This document shows positions 46,299-57,192 of a stretch of 64,000 nucleotides of DNA, one piece after another; the stretch's first letter is position 1; every line of letters starts with the position of its first letter. The stretch spans positions 989,769 to 1,053,768 of the forward strand of contig RHPI01001737.1 in NCBI GenBank assembly GCA_009103225.1, written 5' to 3'. Origin of the DNA: Chlorokybus atmophyticus. Its lineage: Eukaryota; Streptophyta; Chlorokybophyceae; Chlorokybales; Chlorokybaceae. The notes under the pieces were generated by a model, which worked only from the letters and a program-made list of their open reading frames with translations, made no database searches and had not been told where the DNA came from. The translations under genes and the position numbers were made by a program.

Positions 46299-48790
46299 TT
46301 ACAATTTTATTAACATAGCCACATGTACAAAACGCCCAGGGTTATCAATATGATCTGGCACTCTAGAGCCTTTCATAAAGAGTCTATCTCCCGCTCTAAA
46401 GAACACAGAGTCACGCACAAGCAGCTGCATTAGCTGCACCCACCATGGCTTGTGCACCCATTCGGGTACAATTATTACACAATTGCGTTGATGGTGCACT
46501 ACCAGGCGCACCGCCAAGGTGACCAGAGCCAGCGGAGGGAGCACCCAAGCCAAGCCTTCGGTGGCAACGCACCAATCCGAGGTAATAGCGTTACCAGCAG
46601 AACCAGGGCAGGCAGCCGCAGCGAAGAACAAATGTGCCTTGGCGTTAGCCTCCGACGCAAAGCAATCTAAGGTCGGTTGACCCCATCTGCTGATGAGCAG
46701 GTGCGCCGGTGCCGGCGCCCAGCTCCAGTCGCCAGTGTCTGGCGCTCGCTCGAGAAGGCATCCGCCTCTTGCAGGCAGGCCCGCGGTTGCCAGCAGCAGT
46801 GCAGCTGCCAGTCCTGCTGCCACAACACTTCCCACAAGTTGTACAGCTCCCCCCGCAGGTATGGATCACTTGCAGTCAGCTTGCTGAGGTTGCTCAGCGC
46901 TGGCTGGCCATCCCCCTGCAGGGTGAGTGCCACATGCCGTAAGCTTGGCTGCCGACGCGCCAGCTCGCACAGCAATCTGATATACGCCATTGCTTCCTTC
47001 ACAGATGGAGCCAATGCCAGCTCCTGCTCAGCAAAGTTCCCCTGCACCGGGCTCCATGGCGTGACAGCCCCCCAACCATTCGTGCCAGATGCATCTGCTT
47101 GCAGCAACACCGATGCTGGCGGCTTCCACCAGGCGCAGCCGTGAGCTGCACATGCGCGCAAGCGCGCCAGCAGCCACACCAAAAACTCGCGTGGTATCAG
47201 CTGGTGAAGTGAAAAGGCTGTCCCAGCTGCAAGCACTGGCCAGGGGTTCCAGTGACGTGCCAGCAAACAGCAGGACGGGCGGCAAAGCAAGCCGCAGCGA
47301 CACCAGCTTGCCTGCAACGCTAGCTAGCTGGCGAGCCGTTAGCTGAGGCTGCGCGAGCAATGCAGCAATGTTCTCCTCAAGTTGCTGCAGCTTGTGAGTA
47401 GGCACGGCAAAGGCATCTGTCTGCGTGTCCACCATCCAGCCAAGCAACTTCAGTAGTTGAGTCGGATAGGGGTTGCACTTAGGCAGCCCGAAGAAACACC
47501 CAAGAGCAGCGAACAGTTGCATTAGCAACTTCGTTCTCCACATCGCATGCAGCTTGCGGTGGTGCGCCAGGTGCATGTCATCAATGTATGCCAAGGTGCT
47601 GAACCCCAGCATCCGCAATGGTCCGTGAACCACTTGTTGCGTGATGGTAAAAGCATAGCATGCTATATTCAGGCCAAAGGGAAGAACATTCCACTGAAAC
47701 ACTTGACCTTGGTACGCTATACACAGGAACCTGCGGTGTTGAGGCCGTATGGGAATGTGATGGTAGCCCGACTTCATGTCAAAACTAGCTTGCGCAAGCT
47801 AGGCATGCCACCATCCTTTGTGCGTGTAGTGTAGAATGTCGGATAAGTTTTCATAATGAAAAGGAACGTGTGCTAAAAAGAGATTCACATAGCGCAAGTC
47901 AATAACCAGCCTGAGCTTTGGTTGCGTAACCACACCCATCCCCGACACCACTTGCTGAGCTGCATCCACGGACACAGGTGTAATAGCACCAGTGCACACC
48001 AAGGTGCTCAGCTCATTCTGCACGAAGGCAGCGTGCTCTGTCACCGAAGCTCTATTGCGGAGCTGCATCGAGGTCAGAGTGCGTTTCAACAACGCTGCTC
48101 TGCGGTGCGCGCAATCTAGGCCTTCTTCCCTCAACATCATTTCCAATTGGTTCCGCGTTTTAGGGGAAGCAGCAGCCGTACCCACAAATGCAATGGCAGA
48201 CCATGCCGTATCCAGCCCAACACTTTTTCCGCAGCTGGATGCTCCGTGTGCTCCAGCCAACATTCCCACGCAGCTGCGTGGTGAGTTGGCAACGCAGCTG
48301 TGAAAAGCGTGGCATCATGCATGATGCCACGCAACTGACCCAACCACTCAGCCTCTGTACAGTCCGGAAGAACAGGTTCTGCTGCCAGGCAGGAGAGCTG
48401 GCGCAGCACGTGCATTACAACGCGTCGCTGCTTGTCTTGAGACCAGGGCGACGATAGCCTTGGCGTTGGCCATACCATAGGTGACACTGCTGCTGGCTCC
48501 GCCAGCAGAAGGGGTTGCTGCGCAAGCAGGTGCACGGCCTGCTTTGCAGCGTGGTTCGGATGTTCCTTGCCTGCAGACAGCTCCGGCGCCCACGAGACAT
48601 CATGCTGGTCGCATGAGGGTGCTGCGCATTGGCTTGGATCCCCAACTGCAGCAGAAACAGCAACTGTAAGAGGAACAGTTCGTGCAGGCGCGGCCATGGG
48701 CCCGGCATTTCCTGACGCAGCTCCCTCGTCAGCCCCATGCTGAGCAGCAGCGGACGACAGGACAGTGTACTCAGCTGCAGGGTACAACAG
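46299..48790 (-). pseudogene. Reverse transcriptase/RNase H polyprotein of the Kangaroo-like element (broken)
   Basis: On minus in order: a Gag/RT linker ending AEKVLGWIRHGLPLHLWVRLL (about 48160-48250). RT fingers follow as FVQNELSTLVCTGAITPV and LRLVIDLRYVNLFL. An in-frame TAG at 47801-47799 follows, then SFDMKSGYHHIPIRPQHRRF, VFQWNVLPFGLNIACYAF and the catalytic AYIDDM (about 47592-47574). RNase H has LLQADASGTNGWGAV (about 47105-47060). The tail WGQPTLDCFASEANAKAHLFF ... SDWC ... WVLPPLALV ... VPEWVHKPWW (46680-46420) is the typical RNase H end of DIRS elements. Frame changes near 48200, 47100 and 46750 plus the stop show decay. Confidence 0.9.
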
Positions 48791-49283
48791 ACAACGCGGT
48801 ATCTCATCATGATCTCCTGATCAGGAGAAAATGCTGCAGAAGATGCCGCAATGCCGCAATTATGGCGACGGGCTGATCACGCGCCGAGCCATGCAGCGAC
48901 TGCACGGCAGACTGTGCCTGTGCCTGTGCACGGCAGCTGTGGTGCCAAGGCTGCAGGTGGTTCAGCGCGCGCCGGTGACGTGGTCACAGGCCGTCGTGCA
49001 GGCAGAGTATGGTCGCATGCGTGTGGCGACACTGCATGCGTCGTAGAGACACTGCAGATGGGCCAGCAGCGGTGGGCCTCAGACGCCATGTGACACAGCG
49101 ACACTGCGTGCCATACTGTGCGGAGCAGACTGCAGGCGCATGCACATGCAACACACAGCCAGCACAGCAGTATGGGCGTTTATACATGTTAAAATGGAAA
49201 AAACAGTGTTGGCCACACACGAACAGCGTGGGCACAGCTGACAGCCGCCCACCAACAACTAGCTAATTACATAGCTTAACTAC
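48791..49283. other. Element interior without readable domain
   Basis: Between the gag-like frame and the RT frame; only short frames. Confidence 0.4.
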
Positions 49284-50250
49284 TCACGCATTTTCTTCTG
49301 CCGGCGCTGCGGCAATCTTTCGCCAGGGGCGCTTGTCCTGCTGACGTCCGCCTCCCACATTGCTGCGGTTGGTCATGGCGTCTGTCTTTGTCCGTATACG
49401 TCGGCGTGTCTTGCTCACGCCGTCTGTCATGGTGACCAGCATCCTTGCTGCCCACAATCCTGAGCGTGGCATAGTAAGCAACAAAGCGCGGCATGCATGC
49501 AGCGCAGATGTACACAAGGGCACGGCTACTGGCCACCATGCACAGGCCGCCCTTAAACAAAAAAAACACCTGGCAACGTGCTGAAACTGACTGCGATGCT
49601 GCGCAGCCGTGTGCCGCACTTCACTGTACAGGTTGAGGATTTTGTCAATGAGATGAGCCTCCGTATATGTCTTCGAGAGCTTTGTCTTGGCCGCTTCCAA
49701 CAAGCGTGCACAATGTACACTGAATGAAGCGGCGTTGTCTTCTCCAAACTCGCGGAACAAGCTAGCTTCTAGCAGCACATGTACATATGCCGCCATGAGC
49801 GGGTACCTTGAATCCGTGACGAGATCGGAACGCCTCCACATGTTGAGGAGGCCTCGCATGGACGTGTCATTGTTGATGCGGTTTACAATGTTTTGCCGCA
49901 CCCGCACATAATGAGATGTGCGAGTGAATTGCATGACATGCATGCCGTCGGGTGCAAGCACCATGCCGTTTGTGTTGGCGAACCCATCTTCATCCTCGAT
50001 GGGCGGGAGTGTGCGCGGGGGCATCCACGAGAAACACACATGAAGCGGGAACTTGTGCTTTGAGTTGTAAGGGTAAGATTGTGGTGTTGAGAGCCTAGTG
50101 CGGAATCCTCCACGCCGTCAACACGCGCTACCAAGCATTCACCACTCATGCTAGGTACGTACACCACCTTGTTGACGGGGGCGTGGAGGTCATGAGGAGG
50201 AGCCACGTCCTCACTACTCGCCGCCCCCATCTTCCTCGCTTGATTATAAG
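49284..50250 (-). pseudogene. Gag-like ORF of the Kangaroo-like element (one frameshift)
   Basis: From MGAASSEDVAPPHDL (near 50230) the frame runs through VYVPSMSGECLVARVDGVEDS. After a shift near 50060-50090 it continues as KFPLHVCFSWMPPRTLPPIEDEDGF, GMHVMQFTRTSHYVRVRQNIVNRI, MAAYVHVLLEASLFREFGEDNAASFSVHC, and a basic C-terminus (SKTRRRIRTKTD, KRPWRKIAAAPAEENA). Helical core and basic tail in this position suggest Gag, but there is no zinc knuckle and I cannot prove the family. Confidence 0.5.
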
Positions 50251-51363
50251 GCCACGTAGCTCTCCACGGCAGCGGTGAGGGCATGGAAGGCCAGCTGCAG
50301 CGGCAAAGTCACATTGGCAGCGCCGGCGCCCTGCGCTCCTGGCAGCACGCAGGGCCTCCATGCGGGAACGGCGGGAACCGGAGGAACCGCTCCTTCCGAA
50401 GGAAAGGGTGGAGGTGGCTGATAGGGGAGAGGTGGGGGAGGTTGCGCCGCCTGAAGAAGTGGTGTAGGCGCGTAAGACGTGGCCTCCAGTTGTGGGGGAG
50501 AGTGGCGGGAGGAATGAGCGCGGCTCCGTACTGGGGCTCTGCGCCTGGCAGGGCTGCGGCTGCGACTGCGGCTGCAGGTCCTGCTGCGGGTGGGGCTCTG
50601 GCTCCGGTTCCGCTCCCACAACGGCGTCCATGATGACGCCGTCGGGGAGCTGCTGCGCTGAGGGCGCTGCAGGTGGCGGGAGCTGCAGCGAGGGCTCCGT
50701 TGGGGGCTCCGCCTCGGGCTGCAACTCCGCCTGCGAGTTGGAGACTTGCTGCGCCTCCAATGCGGGCTCAGGTGCTGGCGCCAAGGCCTCCTGGGGGCCT
50801 GCTGGTGCCGGTGCTGGCTGGCGCGGTGGGGAGATGCCGACCCACCTGCCATGCGGGTTAGGAACAGTGCGGCGCAGGGTGGTGCGCTCCCTGCCAAACA
50901 CCGTACGCAGGCGATGCGCCCGCGGTGTTGCCGCCGGGTCATGCAGGAGAAGGGGCAGGGACACGACGATGACGTCACGCCACACACCTGCCTTACACAC
51001 CTGCAGCAAGGCTTGGCGGGTTTGCGGAGCTGAAGGGGCGCCGAGTTTGACCTCCACCACCAGCCGGACCTCCTGCAGGCCGAGCAGCGAACCAACTCTA
51101 ATCACGACGCGATCGTGCAGGGGACGAGTGTCGGAGTAGCGGACATCCACCTGCTTGGTGATGTCTATCGCCAGCAGGTCATCCACGACAACACCCAAAG
51201 CTACTTGCTGGCGCCAAGCACACAGCTGCACGGAGCGAAAACTGCTCCCCAGCAGCTGCTGCTCGATGCCATTCTCCGGCGGCAAGAGAAAACGCTCCGC
51301 AGCCTGACCTGGAGGCTCCAGCGGTGACCAATCGTGCGCCGCTGAGCCAGGACCGTTCTGCAT
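50146..51363 (-). CDS. ORF1 of the Kangaroo-like element, 405 codons, open
   Basis: Uninterrupted from ATG 51363 to stop at 50146, just inside the X repeat, and the first ORF on the RT strand. N-terminal half (about 1-165) looks globular (EQQLLGSSFRSVQLCAWRQQVALGVVVDDLLAIDI, VVIRVGSLLGLQEVRLVVEVKLGAPSAP, WRDVIVVSLPLLLHD). DDLLAIDI...EVRLVVEVKLG has a faint resemblance to a PD-(D/E)XK nuclease core, but this is speculative. The middle is Pro/Gln/Glu-rich low complexity, the end Ser/Gly/Arg-rich. Overlaps the start of the gag-like frame. It is the only long intact frame of the element. Function unknown. Confidence 0.6.
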   Translation of the reverse strand: MQNGPGSAAHDWSPLEPPGQAAERFLLPPENGIEQQLLGSSFRSVQLCAWRQQVALGVVVDDLLAIDITKQVDVRYSDTRPLHDRVVIRVGSLLGLQEVRLVVEVKLGAPSAPQTRQALLQVCKAGVWRDVIVVSLPLLLHDPAATPRAHRLRTVFGRERTTLRRTVPNPHGRWVGISPPRQPAPAPAGPQEALAPAPEPALEAQQVSNSQAELQPEAEPPTEPSLQLPPPAAPSAQQLPDGVIMDAVVGAEPEPEPHPQQDLQPQSQPQPCQAQSPSTEPRSFLPPLSPTTGGHVLRAYTTSSGGATSPTSPLSATSTLSFGRSGSSGSRRSRMEALRAARSAGRRRCQCDFAAAAGLPCPHRCRGELRGLIIKRGRWGRRVVRTWLLLMTSTPPSTRWCTYLA

Positions 51364-51387
51364 GCCAGCGGCTCACATGCGCACTTG

Positions 51388-51685
51388 AGCAAGCACGACG
51401 TTGATGGCGCCCACAGCGCCAACAAGAACTAATAACTGCTGCGGTTTCAGCCACAGCAGTTGTTCACTTGCCAAGCTTGGCAAGGCTGCCTGGCTCCTGG
51501 GCACCGCCCATCAGGCCGGCATCGCTGGCTACGGCGGCGTCATGCCCGAGGGGCAAGATGACGCGACTGCGCACAACAGGTGCGCACAAGCATGCTGTTC
51601 TTGTGCGTCCTCAGACGCAGCAAGAGCATGCTTACAGAGAGGCACTCGCTAGCATATAGGCTAGCGAGTTTGAATGCGTGAAAAC
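51388..51685. repeat. Split direct repeat X, terminal copy
   Basis: GTTGATGGCGCCCACAGCGCCAACAAG to TATAGGCTAGCGAGTTTGAATGCGTGAAAACGC; partner of 44692-44985. Marks the right end of the element. Confidence 0.9.
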
Positions 51686-51730
51686 GCTTAATTATATCAT
51701 GTTGACGCGCGCCGCAGCAGTTGCAGTGAC

Positions 51731-51769
51731 CGTCAATGACGGACCGTCAGTGACGGTCCGTCATTGACG
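51731..51769. repeat. 39-bp perfect palindrome
   Basis: Arms of 19 bp (51731-51749, 51751-51769; CGTCAATGACGGACCGTCA and complement) around one G. Contains the GGACC/GGTCC element but otherwise unlike the clusters at 2.5 and 7.1 kb. Lies about 45 bp outside the Kangaroo-like element. Confidence 0.95.
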
Positions 51770-51904
51770 CGCACGCTCGGCAGTCGCTCGGCCTGCCGCG
51801 AGTAAGGTATAAACATGGTCGTATTATAGGACGTACTACGGGCGTATGTTGCTTTATGATGTGAATACTAGTATTTTTACGTATTCTATGTTGAAAATGG
51901 TCGT

Positions 51905-52262
51905 ATGGTGCAACTGTGATGAGAAGGCATTCTGCCCGTTGCAAGTAAGAGAGGTTGAGGAGGCTCAAAGCAAGGGGGTGGACAGATGCGATGATGCGTG
52001 TGGGTGAAGGCGAGTGAGGAGGTCACTGGCATTTTCGATACGCGAACACCAGCTGAAGGGGGTGTATTGCGCGCTTGTTGCGAGTGTCGTATCATGTGTA
52101 TGAATATGTACTAGTGGGGCAGCTTCGGGAGGTTCTTGAGCTAGCATACATGCATGGTGGAAGCTACAACACGTGAAGATGAGGAAGGTGCAGCATTATA
52201 AGGACATGACGAGCTGGTGGACGACATCCTCAAGCAAAAACGGGATATGGCATGATAACACA
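51905..52262 (+). repeat. 3' end of the gag-protease element, copy 2
   Basis: GTGATGAGAAGGCATTCTGCCCG ... ACACCAGCTGAAGGGGGTGTATTGCGCGC ... GGTGGACGACATCCTC, same orientation as 43620-43965. It ends about 120 bp before the start of root-cap-like copy 2 and seems to have replaced that gene's promoter. Confidence 0.8.
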
Positions 52263-52381
52263 TTCATACCACTGGCACTTGAGCCATACGGCCTGCTAGG
52301 AGAGCCTCCGGTGGATATGATATCGTAGTGCGCATGTTGCGTGATCGAGGATCGCCGTCTGCTCACCCATGAAACGTCAAT

Positions 52382-53532
52382 ATGGCGCAAGTGCTGGCAG
52401 AAACAACTCTGTTCTTGTCGGCAGTCGTGGCGGCGTTGCTCTTGCTACATGTCCCGGCCACCGCAGCGCAGTGCATGGTGAACTAGAGCAAAGAAAGGTG
52501 CGACTTTGTGGCGGAGCCCTTATTGGGACTATGCGTGCCCCATCGGGTCATTTGCCATGGCGCGGCCATATCATGGCCGCGCCACTTACAATTGAAACAT
52601 ATGCTCTAAAGGCCAAGCTTGCGATGGCTTTGCAACGTGTCTTGCATGACTTTGAACGACTAGAACGGCATCCCTACGGGGCATGCAAGCCTTAGTGCAA
52701 CTGTGATTGCCAACGCTTTCAGTTCTGTTCCTTTTTTAAGAAGAACCCTGCTGAATTGGTGAAGCAGCCACCACGTCTGCTGCCTCCAGTGCCATGACCT
52801 GCAGTTCAACTTCTTTAACTCCCAAAAGTAACTTCAAGGCATGTCTTGAGTCGTTAACGTTGCTCTTGGTGTTGTTGTAGCTGTTGTCCTTTTTGTGTTT
52901 ATTAACTCGGGGCGGTACACATGATGTTGGGTTGACGGAGGAGGGCAAGGGGTGCAACCAAGCACTGGTGCACAACGTCAAGACGGGCTTCTGGCTTGCA
53001 GCGCACTTTTTGGAACCCGGCGGCATCCCCACACGGCCCGCCAACACCTACATCACCGACATTGCCATTAAAATCCACGCACTGGACCAGACCCCCATGC
53101 ACCTCATCGCTTAGGTACACACGCACACACACACACGGTGCGTGCACACTGTCGTGCACAGGCACGCACACGCACATGTCACGCGTGTGCACACATGCAC
53201 ACATCTACGTGCGCACACGCACGCGATCGGGCTGTCTCTGTGCACGTTGACCTGATGTGTACCTTTCCACTATGCAGCACAAGGGTGAGATTGCGGGAGG
53301 AATGCCGGCCCTCGGTATCGATGGTGGCGTGTACTTTGCGGACAACGGCACGCGTCTGGAGGAGGGTGCCAACATCATCAGTGGCGGCGTAATAGTGAGT
53401 GTGTTGGAGAACTCTGTCATTGTCAGGGCGGCGAGCCTCGGCATATAAGTGACTGTCTCGTTCGAGGTTGCGCACGTCACCTTCGGCATGGGTGGTACCA
53501 TGGGCCTGTCTGAGTCCGCACATGGTGTCCTT
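52382..53532 (+). pseudogene. Root-cap-like copy 2 (pseudogene, plus strand)
   Basis: Exon 1 from ATG 52382: signal peptide (TLFLSAVVAALLLLHVPATA) then QCMVN and TAG; in the same frame SKERCDFVAEPLLGLCVP parallels copy 5. An inverted repeat (52558-52584) follows. The rest of exon 1 is decayed, to AACTTCAAG|GCATGT at 52838, so the GC donor is still there. Exon 2 (about 52930-53114): EEGKGCNQALVHNVKTGFWLAAHF, RPANTYITDIAIKI, ending in TAG where paralogs have CAG before the donor; the acceptor is lost. Exon 3 (53278-53532): HKGEIAGGMPALGIDGG, DNGTRLEEG, a TAA after SLGI, LSESAHGVL, and one base missing at the donor. The next intron is the (CT)n tract; exons 4-5 are absent. No promoter block upstream. 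Confidence 0.85.
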
Positions 53533-53540
53533 GTAAGCAC

Positions 53541-54015
<475 letters not shown>

Positions 54016-54016
54016 N

Positions 54017-54055
54017 GAAAGCCGGCAGCCCTCCCGCAGTTTCACCCTTGTGTTG
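54017..54055 (-). pseudogene. Fragment of root-cap-like exon 3, opposite orientation
   Basis: On minus: CACAAGGGTGAAACTGCG... reads HKGETAGGLPAF, the start of exon 3, cut off at the N (54016). Its strand is opposite to copy 2, whose intron lies just left of the N. Either an inverted gene remnant or a false join inside (CT)n. Confidence 0.75.
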
Positions 54056-56110
54056 CGAGTGGACGGATTCACATCAGGCCAACATGTGCACAAGATGACT
54101 CACGCGCGTGCGTGCGTGCGCGTGTACGTGCGTGTAAGTGTGTGCGTGCCTATCATAGGCGCATGATGCGCGTGCATGTGCATGTGTCCAGTTGCACTAC
54201 AAACTGCCTAGTGGGAAATCGACATTGATTTTACCAACAATTGTGTTAATTTAACAGACGACAAGTTGGTTTAAATGTCAAGATTAACATATATATTGAT
54301 AACATCAATATTTACGTTGATTTGCATTTCATGTGACCAACTTCCGACTGCCCTGGATGTGGATTTTGTCCTGTAAATGTTTATGGACAATTAAGCACGA
54401 CCTGCTTGCGCAATCTTATACACCGCACAACATAGCAGCGTGCATGTCGAGAAGATGAATATGGTTGGCAGATTAATTAACATATCATGTGCGTGCACGT
54501 GCGCGTGTACATGTGCGTGTGTTTACAGATTTAAGGGAAGGAGTTTGTGTGTGCAACTACCGTTACTGTTGTCGTGGACGGGTCTTGCACAAAGACTCCA
54601 GGGGCAATCAGGGCATCCTGAAGGTCAGCGGGTTGAATGCTTTAGGTCGTTGTGCGTGGAGGGCACCTGGCAAGTGCTGACGGTGCCACCGTGCACGGTG
54701 CTGCTGTGCCTTCCATGCAGGCAGGAGACATTTAGTGGATGACAGCTGGAAAGGTAGGCAGTTGCAATGAAGTATGCGACAACAATAGCGCAACCAGTGA
54801 GTGCTGACTCGCCTCACACACTTGTGGATAGGGCATTGTGCATGCTGAGCACCCCCATGGACCTGCTATCGCGCGCTCCATGCAGCTGTGGCTCAACCTG
54901 CCTCGCGAGCACAAATTGTGCCAGCCTCGCTACCAGTTACTGCAACGGTCGGTCGTGTGCACATCAATCACCTTTGACCTTTGAGGTGTTTCTTATGAAT
55001 GTCATCTGCAAAGTGTCAATGTTCACCGTCACTTGTTGCGGGTGTTTCTACTTGACAAGCACGCCGCCCTCTCCACGCTCTTCTCTGCAATGTTGGCGCG
55101 TTTTGGCGCTGCGTGATGCACGTGACAACGGACAACCATGGGACAATGCTATCGACGACCACAACAACCATGATAACTAGCTGGTGCCGCATGGGGACCA
55201 TCGCAGCGAGTCTTACCGCATATGACAAAGTTGCAGCCAAGGTGTGTATAACGTGTCGCACTTGCATCAGGAGATGCCACTTGACTGGTTGCGCACACAG
55301 CTGCATCAACACAACCTAACTTGCAAGTGACAACGAGTATATGTGTCCGCGTCCGTCGTAGCTGCGCATATCTTACCCCGTGCAGTGCGCCTCCATCCAC
55401 AGTGTATCGCTGGCGGGTGACAGCCCATTAGTTAATACCTTGTGAGTTGCACATTAGCTACTAGTCTAGTGTGCACAAGCAGGTCAAACATTGTATACGT
55501 ACATAGATCACGAGGAGTAAACAGTAGCATGCAATGTACATGCTTGTTCCGTTTAAACATGTTTGTTTGATATGGTACTCACCAATATCTTGCACTGCCA
55601 ACATGCATCTTGAAAGTAAGGACATTTATGTTGAATACATCAACATTCACATTGCGCGTGGTAGATCTTGGACGTTTGCATTGATCTAAGAGATGCATAA
55701 GTTTATTACATCAAAGTGGTCATTGCTGATATCAGCTTGTATGTTGACGCTCACCAAGGCGGTGCTCTTGACATTCATGTTGATGCAATCAACACTGGAT
55801 GTCGATAGTATCAACGTGAATATTGTTATTTTAGATAGTTGAAAGACCACTTGGCGATTTGTAGTGCATGCCGCTTTGAGTGTTGGTATCGTGTTGACAC
55901 CCTCACCTGCAGTAACTGCAACCACGGTATTGCCAGACTGTTTCAGGTAGTGCCCTTGCTTGGTTAACTTGCTTGTTGAATTGGCTTGGGTCAAACTCTC
56001 ACCAGCTGTGTTGCCACAGGCTTGGGACACAGGCTGCACAGACGACAGCTCCATAGTGTTGTGTGGGCGCTGATATGCGTGCCTACTTGCGTGCGTGCGT
56101 GTGTGTGCGT
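54056..56110. other. No gene recognised
   Basis: CA/TG-rich intron-like DNA at 54060-54200. A stretch at 54220-54330 and 55620-55830 has many TGTTGA/TCAACA words in both orientations (for example ATGTTGAATACATCAACAT at 55629). Open frame 54440-54742 has no family pattern. Confidence 0.4.
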
Positions 56111-56113
56111 GTA

Positions 56114-56548
56114 CCTGGGCGATGAGGCGGTAATCGGAGTCTGGTCCGGGACGTGGGTGGGGATCTCGATGGCAATGTCGATAACGTAGGTGTTGGCAGG
56201 GCGCGTGGGGATGCCGCCGGGCTCAGAGAAATGCGCCGCCAGCGAGAGATCTGTCTCGGGATCGTACATTAACGCGTAGTTGCGCCCCTTCCTATCCTCC
56301 GTCCTCCTCGCACCCTGTCAATTGCAAACCCCAGGTCCGTCAACACAACAACAACAACGGCAGCAGAAACGGCAATAGCAGCAGCGGAAACATCAAAACC
56401 GACAATAACAAGTTCAGACATGCCTGGAAGCTGAACTTCTGTGAGTTGAACCCGGTGAAGTGCGGATCATGGCACCCGGAGGTGGCTGCTGAACCCCCGT
56501 TATCAGCAACCTTCTTAGTGATCTGACATCTTGTAGGGCAGAAACATT
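56114..56548 (-). pseudogene. Root-cap-like copy 3 (two-exon fragment)
   Basis: End of exon 1 (about 56548-56424): KKVADNGGSAATSGCHDPHFTGFNSQKFSFQ, followed by GCATGT, the GC donor. Exon 2 (56314-56114): GARRTEDRKGRNYALMYDPETDLSLAAHF, RPANTYVIDIAIEI, with a frame slip before the CAG|GTACAC donor. Signal peptide and exons 3-5 are missing. The spacing of the two exons matches the intact copy. Confidence 0.85.
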
Positions 56549-57192
56549 GTCATGGGTGCAGGCATGTAATTGACATGTTTTGCATGTAACTGATATGTTT
56601 TGCATGCGCATATGATTACACGGGTACATGGACATGCCATCACTCGATGTGTATCTTTTTTATTTTTTTAAAGGGGAAGAATTTTTCATAATCACTAATA
56701 GCAAAATCGTCACACCAAGCTATGCACTGTCATCCCTGCCTATCATTGCACAAGCATACTCACACGCATGTCAACGGCATGCAAGCAAGTATCAGACGAA
56801 TACTCCTGCTGTTCAACTTGCCTTTTCCCGACAAACACTTGGCAGCAGCAACGTGCAAAACAGCAGAAGATCTAGAGCGGAACATGATATAGTGACAACA
56901 TTGCCCGTCACTGACTTATCCTGTCTTGTATAGCCTTCTACACCGACAGTCTACCTACCTCATCTGTACATACCTACGTAACTACATGGCTCTTTGAATG
57001 CTGATGATACACTACTCTAACCCAGCACCTACCATACAATGCGCCTCATGCTGAATCCAAAGTTTGCTGCTGTTCCTTTGTACTTCGGTCAGCGCCAGTT
57101 GATATCACAACAGGACTGCAGCCGAGTGTGACACTCGTCTCTAAAGAAGGCTCCTGAGCCTACATTAGAGGAAGAGACACTCACCGCGCGTG
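56549..57192. other. No gene recognised
   Basis: AT-richer spacer between copies 3 and 4; nothing assignable. Confidence 0.4.

Larger units (their letters stand above)
44356..51690 (-). mobile_element. Kangaroo-like tyrosine-recombinase retrotransposon (DIRS order) with split direct repeats
   Basis: About 7.3 kb. On minus: ORF1, gag-like ORF, RT and RNase H; on plus at the other end: tyrosine recombinase. Repeats, all in one orientation: X (51388-51685 and 44692-44985) and Y (44990-45132 and 44356-44501). Read along the RT strand the order is X, ORFs, Y, X, Y, exactly the split-direct-repeat plan of PAT-like DIRS elements. No LTRs and no DDE integrase. A recombinase inverted relative to RT is, to my knowledge, the peculiarity of Kangaroo from Volvox. 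Frames are broken in RT and recombinase, so this copy is inactive. Confidence 0.85.

Noticed and set aside
50244-51139. Overlapping Arg/Ser-rich and Gly/Cys-rich frames across ORF1 of the Kangaroo-like element
   Set aside because: Shadows of the GC-rich ORF1; the 50146-51363 frame is preferred because it starts at the element's end and has a globular N-terminal part.
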